Positions 51,577-60,774 are shown, counted from the stretch's first letter. The stretch: 64,000 nt of DNA from Sphingobium yanoikuyae (GCF_013001025.1 NZ_CP053021.1:1753501-1817500); one strand, 5' to 3'. A program made the numbers and translations. Notes: generated from the letters alone by a model not told the origin.

Positions 51577-52635
51577 AGCTTCCCCGACCCAATGATGCCA
51601 TATCGATGACGAAGCGATATTTGACGTCGGCCTTCTCCATACGTTCGAAGGCGTGGTTTATGTCCTGGATGGCGATGGTTTCGGTTTCGGGCAGGATGGT
51701 CTTGGCAGCGCAGAAGTTCAGTAATTCCTGCGTTTCGGGCAGGCCGCCAATCGCCGACCCCGCCACCGATTTCTGCCCGCCGACCAGCAGGCCGCTATGG
51801 AGCGAGGGTACCATGTCGATTGCGCCAACGGTCACATGAACGCTCCGGGCGCCAGCAGCATCAGATAGCGGCTGATGTCGTGCGCCACTGGGATCGTGTC
51901 GAGCACCAGGTCGAAACTGCCCCTGGCTGCCTTCATCGCCTCTTTGTCCGATGCGATCAGAACCTAGTGCGCGCCCAGCGCCAGAGCATCGGCCGACTTG
52001 GCGGGGGATGTCGTCACGACGGTCACTTCGGCGCCCAGCCCGACGGCCAGTTTGACGCCCATATGGCCCAGGCCACCTAGTCCTGCGACCGCCACCCGGC
52101 TTCCCGGACCGACTTTCCAGTGCCGCAGCGGCGACCAGGTCGTGATGCCCGCGCAGAGCAGCGGTGCGGCGCGCTCGGGATCCAGACCTTCGGGCAGTTT
52201 CAGCACGAACTGTTCGCGCGCGACGATATGGTCGGAATAGCCGCCATAGGTCGGCGATCCGTCCATCCGGTCCTTGCCATTATAGGTCGGCGTGGAACGC
52301 TTGACGCAATATTGCTCCGGCCCGCGCACGCATTCTGGACATGCCATGCAACTATCGACCATGCAGCCGATCGCTGCCAAGTCGCCAATCTGGAACCGCG
52401 TGACGTCCGGGCCGACCTCGGTGACCGTCCCGATGATCTCATGCCCTGGCACGCACGGACAGACGCTGTTATGCCAATCGTCACGCGCCTGGTGCAAGTC
52501 GAAATGGCATACGCCACAATAGCGGATGTCCAGCCGCACGTCGTCGGCGCGCAGCGCGCGCCGCTCGAAGGTGAATGGCGCCATTGGGCTTTCGGCCGAC
52601 AGGGCGGCATAGCCCGTCGCATGGGTCATGGTCAT
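51575..52635 (-). pseudogene. zinc-dependent alcohol dehydrogenase (CAD/YahK-like), broken
   Basis: The first 223 codons are intact: YCGVCHFDLHQ and GHEI (catalytic zinc), SCMACPECVRGPEQYC (structural zinc) and VAGLGGLGHMGVKLA (cofactor). Then TAG at 51964-51966 interrupts LGAH-VLIASDKEAM, where a Glu is expected. Near 51835-51840 a frameshift follows, after which TVGAIDMVPSLHSGLLVGG to DVKYRFVIDMASL is read in another frame. Two lesions make a dead gene. It would have oxidised or reduced a primary alcohol/aldehyde. Separated from the crotonase at 52662 by 26 bases. Confidence 0.85.
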
Positions 52636-52661
52636 TCTCCCGATTTGGTGGACAGGTACAG

Positions 52662-53444
52662 CTACGCGCCGCGGAACGCCGGCTTGCGCCGCTCCAGGAA
52701 GGCGGCGACGCCCTCCTGAGCATCCGCGCCGGCCATTGCAATGGCGATCGCCGCAGCTTCGGCATCCAGATGATCGTGCAGGGTCGCCTCATAGCTTCGC
52801 GCCAATAGTCGCTTCACGCCGCCAAAGGCGCCGGTCGGCCCTGCTGCGATCCGGGTGGCCACGACAGTGGCCTCGTCCGCCAGCGCTTCGTCGGCGACCA
52901 TGCGGGTTGCCAGGCCCAGATCCACTGCCTCCTGCGCGGTCAGCCGCCGCCCCAGATAGGCCAGTTCCTGCGTTGCGCGCAGTCCGATCAGCCGCGGCAA
53001 CAGCCAGGTCGCGCCGCCATCGGCGGTCAGGCCGATCCCGGTATAGGCCATGGCAAAGGAAGCGGATTGTCCCACCAGCACGATATCCCCGCTGGCAACA
53101 AGGCTCAGGCCCGCACCCGCGGCCGCCCCCTGGGCTGCGATGACCAGCGGGGCTGGATGTGCGGCAAGCAGGGCGAGGCCGACGTGCAGACGCCGCGCCA
53201 GACGCCCGATGAAGTCGGCAGGGTCGCTTTCGCTGGCAAAGCTGCGAATGTCGCCGCCGACGCAGAAATTTTTGCCTTCCCCCCGGATCAGGAACGCGCG
53301 CACGGCCGGCGTCGCCGTCAGCCGCTCGACTACCGCGCTGAACGTATCGACCAACTCCCAGCTCATCGCGTTGCCCGCTTCGGGCCGGTCGAGTGTGATG
53401 GTGGCAAGCCCGCCTTCAAGCGTTCCGGTGACGAGATCGGTCAT
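52662..53444 (-). CDS. enoyl-CoA isomerase-like crotonase
   Basis: 260 residues. NFCVGGDIRSF, QGAAAGAGLSLVASGD and GIGLTADGGATWLLPRL: the PaaG-like Asp loop without the first Glu, so an isomerase is favoured. DAQEGVAAFLERRKPAFRGA is the usual end. ATG 53444 follows CAGGAG; the upstream in-frame sequence crosses the promoter element and is not coding. Upstream site D (53484) suggests membership in the recurring regulon. Confidence 0.87.
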   Translation of the reverse strand: MTDLVTGTLEGGLATITLDRPEAGNAMSWELVDTFSAVVERLTATPAVRAFLIRGEGKNFCVGGDIRSFASESDPADFIGRLARRLHVGLALLAAHPAPLVIAAQGAAAGAGLSLVASGDIVLVGQSASFAMAYTGIGLTADGGATWLLPRLIGLRATQELAYLGRRLTAQEAVDLGLATRMVADEALADEATVVATRIAAGPTGAFGGVKRLLARSYEATLHDHLDAEAAAIAIAMAGADAQEGVAAFLERRKPAFRGA

Positions 53445-53483
53445 GGCATGGCACTCCTGTCGATGGCTGCGCTGCTCTTGCCC

Positions 53484-53501
53484 GACATAGTTAGATAGGT
53501 C
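53484..53501 (-). promoter_or_regulatory. recurring promoter element (site D)
   Basis: GACATAGTTAGATAGGTC matches AACCTAGTTATATAGGTT at 14 of 18 positions and shares GTTAGATAGG exactly with part of site A. It is 40-57 bases before the crotonase start at 53444 and after the convergent/tandem thioesterase end at 53548. Confidence 0.6.
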
Positions 53502-53547
53502 CAGCGGGAACATATATCTTCGTGCTGCGGTGGTGCAAAAAGCGTCC

Positions 53548-54324
53548 TCATCCGCGCGCCGCGATGAAAAGGGTCTGGTGCGCCCGCGCGAACGGCCCGT
53601 CACGATCGGCCAGAACCATGTCGGACCGGCCCACCCCCTGTCCTGCGCTCGCGGTACGCGCGTCGATCAACAGCCATTCGCCCACCGGCTCGCGTACCAG
53701 ATGGACCGCAATGTCGAGATTGGCGTAGGTCCAGACCTCGCTGTCGATCTCGCTGCCCAGGCCCCCGCCGAAATCCCCCAATATGGCCGTGCGCAGCAGA
53801 GGCGAAAGCGTCACGCCTTTTACATGTTCATGGGCGAATCGGACCCATAGCGTGCCTGGTCCGCGCGTTCGCAATCCGCCCCGCACCAGCCGCGTCTCCA
53901 TCGATCCGCCGAAAGCTCTGTTGCCCATGAAATCGCTGGGCGCGACATCTTCCGGCGGCGGATAGGGATTGGGAGTGGCGATCATGGGCGTATCGGCCTT
54001 GCGCACGCGCAGCGCCGTCGCGCGCGCCACGACGCGATCTCCCGTCAACAGTTCGGCCTCCACCATCTGGATTCGTCGACCTTCGCGGACGGTCCTGGCG
54101 TGACCGATCGTTGGCGCGAAATCGGCGGCGGACAATATATCGATGGTCAGCCGCGCCGTCGTCATCGCGACTGTGGCGGGCACCTGCTCGACCAGATGGG
54201 TCAGCAGCCCGCCCAATGCCACGCCATTCTGCTTGCCTCGTTCCCACGGACTGGCCGCCAGCCCCGTGGGCGTAAAGGCGTCGCCGTCGGCGGCGTAGAA
54301 GAAGGGCGCTGGCCGTTCAGTCAT
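53548..54324 (-). CDS. acyl-CoA thioesterase-like double-hotdog protein
   Basis: 258 residues. PFFYAADGDAFTPTGLAASPW, then KQNGVALGGLLTHLVEQ (first hotdog helix), TTARLTIDILSAADFAP, and EWLLIDARTASAGQGVGRSD with LADRDGPFARAHQTLFI in the second half. The arrangement follows the acyl-CoA thioesterase 4HBT_3 family. ATG 54324 is the first that fits. Divergent from the SDR at 54556; site E is between them. Likely trims or recovers CoA. Confidence 0.84.
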   Translation of the reverse strand: MTERPAPFFYAADGDAFTPTGLAASPWERGKQNGVALGGLLTHLVEQVPATVAMTTARLTIDILSAADFAPTIGHARTVREGRRIQMVEAELLTGDRVVARATALRVRKADTPMIATPNPYPPPEDVAPSDFMGNRAFGGSMETRLVRGGLRTRGPGTLWVRFAHEHVKGVTLSPLLRTAILGDFGGGLGSEIDSEVWTYANLDIAVHLVREPVGEWLLIDARTASAGQGVGRSDMVLADRDGPFARAHQTLFIAARG

Positions 54325-54446
54325 GCTCTGAATGCGCGCATCTGGCAACGCGGCTACGGCGCGATGTCCCATTGATAAAGGTCGTCAGCCGCTTGATCCC
54401 CTCCATTTTCACCCGCGTTCCTGCAAGCCGATCCCTCGATAAGGTC

Positions 54447-54466
54447 TACTACGTTATCTATGTTTC
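54447..54466 (+). promoter_or_regulatory. recurring promoter element (site E)
   Basis: CTACTACGTTATCTATGTTT: GTTATCTATGTT agrees with GTTATATAGGTT at 10 of 12 positions; the left CTA half is displaced by a base. It is between the divergent thioesterase (54324) and SDR (54556). Confidence 0.45.
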
Positions 54467-54555
54467 GCTGATGCGCAAGTTTTACCTTGTGGTCGGATGG
54501 TGGGCCGGTTTACCGCGGTGTCACAAGACGACAGGTTTCCCCGGAAAGGACGATA

Positions 54556-55332
54556 ATGATCGCAGCGCCCATATTTGATCTGACCGGCCGGGTCGCGCTG
54601 GTAACCGGCGCGTCGTCGGGATTAGGCGAGCGTTTCGCGCACATCCTTTCCGACGCGGGGGCTGCGGTCGTGCTGGCGGCACGGCGTACCGAACGGCTGG
54701 AGGCGACCAGGACGGCGATCGAGGCCAAAGGCGGCCGCGCCATCGCGGTCGCCATGGATGTCGCTGACGAGGCATCGACCATCGCCGCCTATGATGCTGC
54801 CGAGGGTGCGTTCGGAACCGTCGATACGATCATCGCCAATGCCGGCATGAACAGTGAAGGGATGACGACCGAATTACCGGTGGCGGAATTTGACCGGGTC
54901 ATGGCGGTCAACCTGCGGGGGCCTTTCCTGACCGCGCGCGAAGGCGCGCGTCGACTCATCGCGGCGGGCAGTCCCGAAAAACAGCATGGTCGCATCGTCA
55001 TCACCTCCTCGATCACCGCGCACAAGGTGGACGCCGGCCTTGCCGTCTATTCCGGGTCGAAGGCCGGCGTGCTACAGATGGGCCGGGTCATGGCGCGCGA
55101 CTGGATTCGCAAGGGCATCAACGTCAATATGATCTGCCCCGGCTATATCAAGACGGAAATCAACGGCGAATGGTTCGATACCGATGCAGGGGAGCGCCAG
55201 ATCCAGAAATTTCATCGCCGCCGCCTGATGGAGGAGGGCGATCTGGATTCGATCTTGCTGTTTCTCGCGTCCGATGCCTCCCGCGCGGTTACCGGTACGC
55301 ATTTCACGATCGACGACGGCCAGTCGCTCTGA
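54556..55332 (+). CDS. short-chain dehydrogenase/reductase (SDR)
   Basis: 258 residues. LVTGASSGLG (15-24), ANAGMN, SSITAHKVDAGLAVYSGSK with Ser and Tyr-Lys, and VMARDWIRKGINVNMICPG. ATG 54556 follows AAGGA. First of the operon with a thioesterase and an alpha-methylacyl-CoA racemase. Likely a hydroxyacyl-CoA or hydroxy-ring dehydrogenase. Confidence 0.87.
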   Translation: MIAAPIFDLTGRVALVTGASSGLGERFAHILSDAGAAVVLAARRTERLEATRTAIEAKGGRAIAVAMDVADEASTIAAYDAAEGAFGTVDTIIANAGMNSEGMTTELPVAEFDRVMAVNLRGPFLTAREGARRLIAAGSPEKQHGRIVITSSITAHKVDAGLAVYSGSKAGVLQMGRVMARDWIRKGINVNMICPGYIKTEINGEWFDTDAGERQIQKFHRRRLMEEGDLDSILLFLASDASRAVTGTHFTIDDGQSL

Positions 55333-55357
55333 CTTACGGCTGAAGGAGCTTTCATCC

Positions 55358-55801
55358 ATGGGTCGTCCCGATCCCGCCCTTCTCGATTTAACGCGCTATC
55401 CGTTCCGCCACGTCATCACGACGCGCTTTGCGGATATCGACCCCAATCGCCACATCAACAACGTGGCGATGGCCGCTGCGTTCGAAGATGCCCGCGCCCG
55501 TTTCGACGTGGCGCAGGGTCATTTGGAAACGATGGGCCATATGCGCACGATGATAGCCGCAAACCATATCGATTATGTCGGTGAGGCCCATTATCCCGCC
55601 CCGCTCGACATGTATGTGGGCGTTCTGGACTTGGGCCGGTCGAGTTGGACGCTCGCCTGTCTCGCCACGCAAGATGGACGGGCCTGTGCCTTCGCGCGGG
55701 CCGTGCTTGTCGGGACGGTGGATGGCAAGGCCGCGCCCTTGCCCGACAGCTTCCGTGCCGGGCTGGACCGGATGCGCGTGCGCCGCGATGCCGCGGCATG
55801 A
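55358..55801 (+). CDS. 4HBT-type acyl-CoA thioesterase
   Basis: 147 residues, single hotdog. TRFADIDPNRHINNVAMA contains the catalytic Asp and the HxNN of 4-hydroxybenzoyl-CoA thioesterase-like enzymes; HIDYVGEAHYPAPL and WTLACLATQDGRACAFAR form the sheet. AAGGAG precedes the start, 25 bases after the SDR stop. The stop overlaps the racemase start (ATGA). May remove CoA from a branched product. Confidence 0.87.
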   Translation: MGRPDPALLDLTRYPFRHVITTRFADIDPNRHINNVAMAAAFEDARARFDVAQGHLETMGHMRTMIAANHIDYVGEAHYPAPLDMYVGVLDLGRSSWTLACLATQDGRACAFARAVLVGTVDGKAAPLPDSFRAGLDRMRVRRDAAA

Positions 55802-56940
55802 GCGGCCCGCTCACCGGCGTCCGCATCATCGAATTTGCCGGTCTTGGCCCCGGCCCTTTCTGCGGCATGATGCTGGCGGATCATGGGGCGCAGGTGATCC
55901 GGATCGCCCGACCCCGAGCGGAGCTGTTCGATGGGTTTGACCGCTATGATGTACTTGCCCGCTCGCGCAGCCTGCTCACCATAGATATGAAGGCCGACGC
56001 CGGCATGGCTGTGGTGCGCGATCTCTGCCGTTCGGCCGATGCTATTATCGAAGGCTACCGACCCGGCGTCATGGAAAGGCTCGGCCTTGGCCCGGACGTG
56101 CTGATCGCGGACAATCCCGCGCTGGTCTATGGTCGCATCACCGGCTGGGGGCAGGATGGCCCGCTGGCCCATGCCGCAGGCCACGACATCAACTATATCG
56201 CCATCAACGGCGTCCTTCATACGATCGGGCGCCAGGGAGGCAAGCCGACCCCGCCGGTCAATTATGTCGGCGATTTCGGTGGCGGCGGCATGTTGCTCGC
56301 CTTCGGCATGGTCGCCGCACTGCTTGCGGTGAAAAATGGAGCGGCAGGACAGGTGGTTGATGCCGCCATGGTCGATGGGTCCGCCTTGCTTGCCTCTATG
56401 GTATGGCAGCTCAAGGGCGCGGGCATGTGGGATGAGCGCACCGGCGCCAACTGGCTCGATTCCGGCGCGCATTTCTATGACACCTATGCTTGCGCCGATG
56501 GCAGGTTCGTCGCGTTCGGATCGATCGAGCCGCAATTCTATGCCCTGCTGCGCCAGATGCTGGGCGTCGCTGACGATCGGGATTTCGACGCGCAGATGGA
56601 CCGTGCCGCCTGGCCGGCGCTCAAGAGCCGGGTCGCTGCGATCATCGCCACCCGAACCCGTGCGCAATGGTGCGAGGTCATGGAAGGCACCGACATCTGC
56701 TTTGCCCCTGTCTTGTCGCCCGATGAGGCGCTCGATCATCCGCATATCCAGGCGCGCGGCACTTTCATCGATGTGGGCGGCCAGCCCCAGCCCGCGCCCG
56801 CGCCCCGCTTCTCCGGCGCTCCGGCCGACCCGCCGCGGCCGCCCCGGCCTGCCGGTGCGGACGCAAGGACCATATTGGCGTCAATCGGCTATGACGAAGC
56901 CCGGGTCGATGCGTTGCTGGAATCGGGCATCATTGTCTGA
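55798..56940 (+). CDS. alpha-methylacyl-CoA racemase
   Basis: 380 residues. The four active-site residues known from mycobacterial MCR are all present with a shift of 3: Arg94, His129 (AGHDINY), Asp159 (VGDFGGG) and Glu244 (SIEPQFY). DAAMVDGSALL and GANWLDSGAHFYDTY are further family marks. It interconverts (R)- and (S)-2-methylacyl-CoA, needed when a methyl-branched isoprenoid or sterol-like chain enters beta-oxidation, because the dehydrogenase accepts one isomer. Coupled with the thioesterase and SDR; convergent with the amidohydrolase at 56959. Confidence 0.92.
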   Translation: MSGPLTGVRIIEFAGLGPGPFCGMMLADHGAQVIRIARPRAELFDGFDRYDVLARSRSLLTIDMKADAGMAVVRDLCRSADAIIEGYRPGVMERLGLGPDVLIADNPALVYGRITGWGQDGPLAHAAGHDINYIAINGVLHTIGRQGGKPTPPVNYVGDFGGGGMLLAFGMVAALLAVKNGAAGQVVDAAMVDGSALLASMVWQLKGAGMWDERTGANWLDSGAHFYDTYACADGRFVAFGSIEPQFYALLRQMLGVADDRDFDAQMDRAAWPALKSRVAAIIATRTRAQWCEVMEGTDICFAPVLSPDEALDHPHIQARGTFIDVGGQPQPAPAPRFSGAPADPPRPPRPAGADARTILASIGYDEARVDALLESGIIV

Positions 56941-56958
56941 CAACTGGACCGTGCGGTT

Positions 56959-58173
56959 TCAAGCGGCCTCTGTCTGCCGGGCGCGCGCTTCGACCTTGTG
57001 CTTCAGGTTGGCGCGCACGAACAGGCTGGCGGCATTGCCGCCCAGCACCGCGACGAAATCTTCCTGAGAACAGGCTGGATTTTCCGCGATCATCCGTGCG
57101 ACCACATTGCGCGAATAGGGGAAAGTGCCCTCGGAATGAGGATAGTCGGTGGCGAACAATAGCGCACCGATACCTACCCCATCGCGTGTCCTCAGCGCGC
57201 CTACGTCGTTCTGAAGCGCGCAGTGGACCTGATCCCGCACGATCTGGCTGGGCAGCCGTGACAGCTTGGGCGTAATAGCCGGCGCATGGCCGTGATAGAC
57301 CTCGTCCATCCGCTCTGCCAGGCCCATCAGCCAACCGGCGCTATGTTCGGCAAACAGAATATGGGCTCCCGGATTGCGGTCCAGGACGCCGCCGCCGACG
57401 AGCTGGGTGATGATGTCGACTGCATCGTTCATCTGGCGGGTGTAGTTGAACATTGCGGCCCCCGGTCCCCGGAGCGCGCGAATATTGATGTCGCCCACGC
57501 CGGTATGAAATACGATCGGGATATGGCGCTCGGCGGCAAGCGCAAAGATCGGATCCCAGCGCGCGTCGTTATAATTGTTCAACCCTTCCCACAGGCAGTA
57601 GGCGGCATAGCCAAGTTCTGCGGTCCGCAAGCATTCCGTCAGAGCGTCATCGAAGTCGAAACAGGGGATCATGGCGGCGGGAATCAACCGGTCGCGGACC
57701 GGGGCGGTATAGTCCCATGCCCAGTCATTATAGATGCGGCAGGCGACTTGCTGGCCTTCGCGGTCGTCGATGCGCGGCAGCATCAGGCCCAGGGACGGGA
57801 AGACAAGTTCGGCATCCACACCGTCGCGGTCCATGTCGGCCAGTCGCAAAGCGAGGTCGCGTGCGCCGCGCCGCCGCGTGTCGACGGCGCAGTCGCTCAC
57901 GAAATGCTCGCGCGCATCGACGCACGCTCGGTCGGGCGAAGGCGTATCGCCGCTGCTCTGCTGCTGGAACGCCTTGTCGTCGGCACCGGTCTTATGGGCA
58001 TGGAAATTGGTGTTGATCTTGAGGATGACCTTTTCGCCGATGCGGGTGATGCGGACATCGCCATCGGCCTGGGAAGAAATAGCGAACTGCCGCAGATGAT
58101 CGGGCATCCGGCTGGTGAACAGGTCGGCGGGCTCGGCGATATGCGCGTCGCAACTGAAGACGAAGGGCTGCAT
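56959..58173 (-). CDS. amidohydrolase-2 family metal-dependent hydrolase
   Basis: 404 residues. SCDAHIAEPADLF gives the first metal site (DAH instead of HxH), then VFHTGVGDIN, LFAEHSAGWLMGLAERMDE and FATDYPHSEGTFPYSR supply His, Glu/His and Asp ligands, as in the protein at 29521. Both belong to a subgroup found in catabolic clusters, where some members are CoA-independent hydrolases or decarboxylases. Convergent with the racemase gene (18 bases). The promoter region to its right holds the repeat at 58292. Confidence 0.84.
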   Translation of the reverse strand: MQPFVFSCDAHIAEPADLFTSRMPDHLRQFAISSQADGDVRITRIGEKVILKINTNFHAHKTGADDKAFQQQSSGDTPSPDRACVDAREHFVSDCAVDTRRRGARDLALRLADMDRDGVDAELVFPSLGLMLPRIDDREGQQVACRIYNDWAWDYTAPVRDRLIPAAMIPCFDFDDALTECLRTAELGYAAYCLWEGLNNYNDARWDPIFALAAERHIPIVFHTGVGDINIRALRGPGAAMFNYTRQMNDAVDIITQLVGGGVLDRNPGAHILFAEHSAGWLMGLAERMDEVYHGHAPAITPKLSRLPSQIVRDQVHCALQNDVGALRTRDGVGIGALLFATDYPHSEGTFPYSRNVVARMIAENPACSQEDFVAVLGGNAASLFVRANLKHKVEARARQTEAA

Positions 58174-58291
58174 CGATTTTCCTCTCTCTGGACATCAGCC
58201 TCGCGCAGAGTTCCACGGTGAGCCAGAAAGAGCTGTATGATAGAGGTGCCTGTTTTGCTTTGACCGGAGTCAAATTCCGGGCTGGGTCCGG

Positions 58292-58398
58292 CTAGAGCGA
58301 TTTCCAATCAGATGGAATCGTCTGATGACTCAGAAATCGCCTGAAACCAATAATCTAGAGCGGTTCATCCGATGCAATCGGAACGCGAACCACTCTAG
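58292..58398. repeat. CTAGAGC-type intergenic hairpin repeat, two units
   Basis: Unit 1: GCGATTT (58297-58303) pairs with AAATCGC (58334-58340), and ATCAGA (58308-58313) with TCTGAT (58321-58326). Unit 2: CTAGAG (58355-58360) with CTCTAG (58393-58398), and CCGAT (58369-58373) with ATCGG (58377-58381). Both begin with CTAGAGCG. Short palindromic elements of this type are scattered in sphingomonad and related genomes (from memory). The right end supplies the TAG stop of the crotonase at 58395. Confidence 0.65.
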
Positions 58399-59213
58399 GC
58401 CCCAATGAAACGGGGCGGGCGCTGCTCACGGAAGCTGGCGATGCCCTCGGCAAAATCCTGCGTGCCGAAACTTTCCTTGAGCAGGTCCCATCCGCGCTGC
58501 GAGGCCGAAACATAATCGCTGGTCGCGCTGTCCCATAATTGCTGCTTTATCAGGCGCGTCGATCGCGGCGACGCAGTCGCCGCCATCTCGCGCGCATAGG
58601 CCAGCACGCTATCCAGGAAATCCGCTTCGATCACGCGCGAGACAAGTCCGATCCGCGCCGCTTCCTCGGCTTCTACCCGCCGCCCCGACAGCAGGATGTC
58701 CGCCGCGATGCCCCGGCCGACGATCCGCGGCAGCAGCCAGTCCAGTCCGAATTCAGCCACGACAGCCCGCTGCGGGAAGGATGCGGAGAACATCGCGGTG
58801 GGGCTGGCGAAGCGAATGTCGCAAGCCGCCGCGATCAGCACGCCCACCCCCACGCACGGTCCGTTGATCGCCGCGATGACCGGCTTGGGGCTGGCCAGCG
58901 GGAAGGTATAGCTCGTCATCAGCGCCGCTGGCGCATCGATTCCGTCAAAGGCGGCTGTGAGCGCGCCGGGCCGGGGAATGTCGAAATCGCCGCCTGCGGC
59001 CAGTCGGTCCAGCCGCTCCATATCGGCGCCGACGGTAAAGGCGCGGCCCGCACCTGTCACCACGATCACCCGCGCATCGCTATGATAGGCATCGACCCAG
59101 GCCGCATCGAGCGCACGATGCATGGCGTCATCGAGCGCATTCAGCCGTTCTGGCCGGTTGAGGGTCAGCAGGCCGACGCCGTCCGTCACCGCGAATGTCA
59201 CCAGAGCCTGCAT
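58395..59213 (-). CDS. enoyl-CoA hydratase/isomerase family protein
   Basis: 272 residues. AFTVGADMERL, NGPCVGVGVLIAAACDIRFA and AVVAEFGLDWLLPRIVG: oxyanion segments and a Glu in the second catalytic position; no acid at the first. The C-terminal FAEGIASFREQRPPRFIGA is normal, and its TAG stop lies within the palindromic repeat. ATG 59213 is 16 bases after the ligase stop; ribosome site AAAGAAA is weak, so coupling is likely. Confidence 0.86.
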   Translation of the reverse strand: MQALVTFAVTDGVGLLTLNRPERLNALDDAMHRALDAAWVDAYHSDARVIVVTGAGRAFTVGADMERLDRLAAGGDFDIPRPGALTAAFDGIDAPAALMTSYTFPLASPKPVIAAINGPCVGVGVLIAAACDIRFASPTAMFSASFPQRAVVAEFGLDWLLPRIVGRGIAADILLSGRRVEAEEAARIGLVSRVIEADFLDSVLAYAREMAATASPRSTRLIKQQLWDSATSDYVSASQRGWDLLKESFGTQDFAEGIASFREQRPPRFIGA

Positions 59214-59229
59214 GGTTTCTTTCACCCAA

Positions 59230-60774
59230 TCAAACTTCGGCCGCCAACGCCTGCGCGCGTTCCCGCAGCACATTCTTCTGGACCTTACCGGCGGCCGACA
59301 GGGGCAGGGCGTCGATAAAATCGAAACTGCGGGGTAACTTGAACCCGGCGATCAGGCCGCGGCAATGGGCGGTGAGTGCTTCGGGCGTGGGGCTGGTGCC
59401 CGGGCGCGGTACGATTACCGCATGGACCCGCTCGCCCCATGTCTCATCGGGGGCAGCGATCACCGCTACGTTGGCAACATCGGGGTGGCTCGAAAGCGCG
59501 TTTTCGACCTCCGCCGAATAGACATTCTCGCCGCCGGTGATGATCATGTCCTTCAGCCGGTCGATCACGGTCACATAGCCATCGGCGTCCATCCGGCCCA
59601 GGTCACCGGTATGCATCCACCCCCCGCGCGTCGCCTCCGCCGTGGCTTCGGGCATGTTCCAATAGCCCAGCATGACGATCGGCCCACGCGCCACGATCTC
59701 GCCGACCTCACCGCGCGACACTTCCCGATCCTCGCCATCGACGATCCGCACCTCGCAGGTCGCGCTAGCCCGGCCGGCCGACCGCAACCGGCCTTTCGCG
59801 CGGGCTTCTGCGCCATGATCCTCATGCCCCAGCACCGTTGCGACCGGCGATAATTCGGTCATCCCATAGGCCTGGCAGAATTGCGCGTTGGGGAAAGCCG
59901 CCATCGCCCGGTCCAGCAGCGCTTCGTCGATCGAGGACGCACCATAGCGGATGCGCTGCACGCCGCCGACGTCGAACTCCGCAAAGCGGGGATGCTGAAC
60001 CATCATGCGCAGCATGGTGGGAACCAGGAAGAACTCGGTCACATCCCAGCGCGCGATCGCCTCGAGCATCGCCAGCGGATCGAACGCTGGCAGGAACAGG
60101 TTGGTGCTGCCCGAATGCAGCGCGATCAGCAGGCCGGACAGAGCGCCGATATGGAAAAGCGGGGCGCTGTGCAGATAACGCGCGCTGGCATGACCCTCGC
60201 CACTGGCCATCGATCCCAGCGCCGACGCCACCAGATTATCGTGGCTCAGCATCACACCCTTGGGAAAGCCCGTGGTGCCGCCCGTGTAGAGGATCGCCGC
60301 CAGATCCTGGCCTCCGCGTAGCGCGTCGTCGACCGGATCAGCCGCCGCCAGCCAGGTCTCCAGCCTCATCCCTTCATCATCGCCCGGCCCGGTCGTCACC
60401 ACGGTTGCGACACAGCCGGAATGGGCGCGAATGGCCGGCACCAACGTTTCGAATAGCGGGTTGACGATCAGGAAACGCGTCTGGCAATTGTCGAGCGAGT
60501 AGCCGATCTCCTGCGGCGTCCAGCGCAGGTTGACCGGATTGATGACGCCGCCGGCCCACCATGTGCCCAACAGATAGACCAGGAAGTCGGTGCCGTTGGG
60601 CGCCATCATCGCCACCCGGTCGCCCGGCTGCAATCCGCTCGCCCGCAGCGCCCCGGCAAGACGCGCGACGCGATCGCGCAGCGCCGTCCAGCTCAAAAGA
60701 CCGTTCCGGTCGCCCGCCGCAGGGGCGTCAGGCGCGCGTTGCACCATCCGGTGCAGGCTTTGGGTCAGGTACAT
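59230..60774 (-). CDS. acyl-CoA synthetase (AMP-forming, ANL superfamily)
   Basis: 514 residues. LYTGGTTGFPKGVMLSH (P-loop), YGMTELSPVATVLG, HTGDLGRMDADGYVTVIDR, DMIITGGENVYSAEVENAL (read as ITGGENVYSAEVE) and LSAAGKVQKNVLRERA with the catalytic Lys. It activates an acid with ATP and CoA. Followed by a crotonase in the same operon; the MFS gene is 86 bases upstream. A second route besides the ligase at 26072; substrates probably differ. Confidence 0.9.
   Translation of the reverse strand: MYLTQSLHRMVQRAPDAPAAGDRNGLLSWTALRDRVARLAGALRASGLQPGDRVAMMAPNGTDFLVYLLGTWWAGGVINPVNLRWTPQEIGYSLDNCQTRFLIVNPLFETLVPAIRAHSGCVATVVTTGPGDDEGMRLETWLAAADPVDDALRGGQDLAAILYTGGTTGFPKGVMLSHDNLVASALGSMASGEGHASARYLHSAPLFHIGALSGLLIALHSGSTNLFLPAFDPLAMLEAIARWDVTEFFLVPTMLRMMVQHPRFAEFDVGGVQRIRYGASSIDEALLDRAMAAFPNAQFCQAYGMTELSPVATVLGHEDHGAEARAKGRLRSAGRASATCEVRIVDGEDREVSRGEVGEIVARGPIVMLGYWNMPEATAEATRGGWMHTGDLGRMDADGYVTVIDRLKDMIITGGENVYSAEVENALSSHPDVANVAVIAAPDETWGERVHAVIVPRPGTSPTPEALTAHCRGLIAGFKLPRSFDFIDALPLSAAGKVQKNVLRERAQALAAEV

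Noticed and set aside
58292..58398. CRISPR array
   Set aside because: Only two related palindromic units without equal spacers or cas genes.
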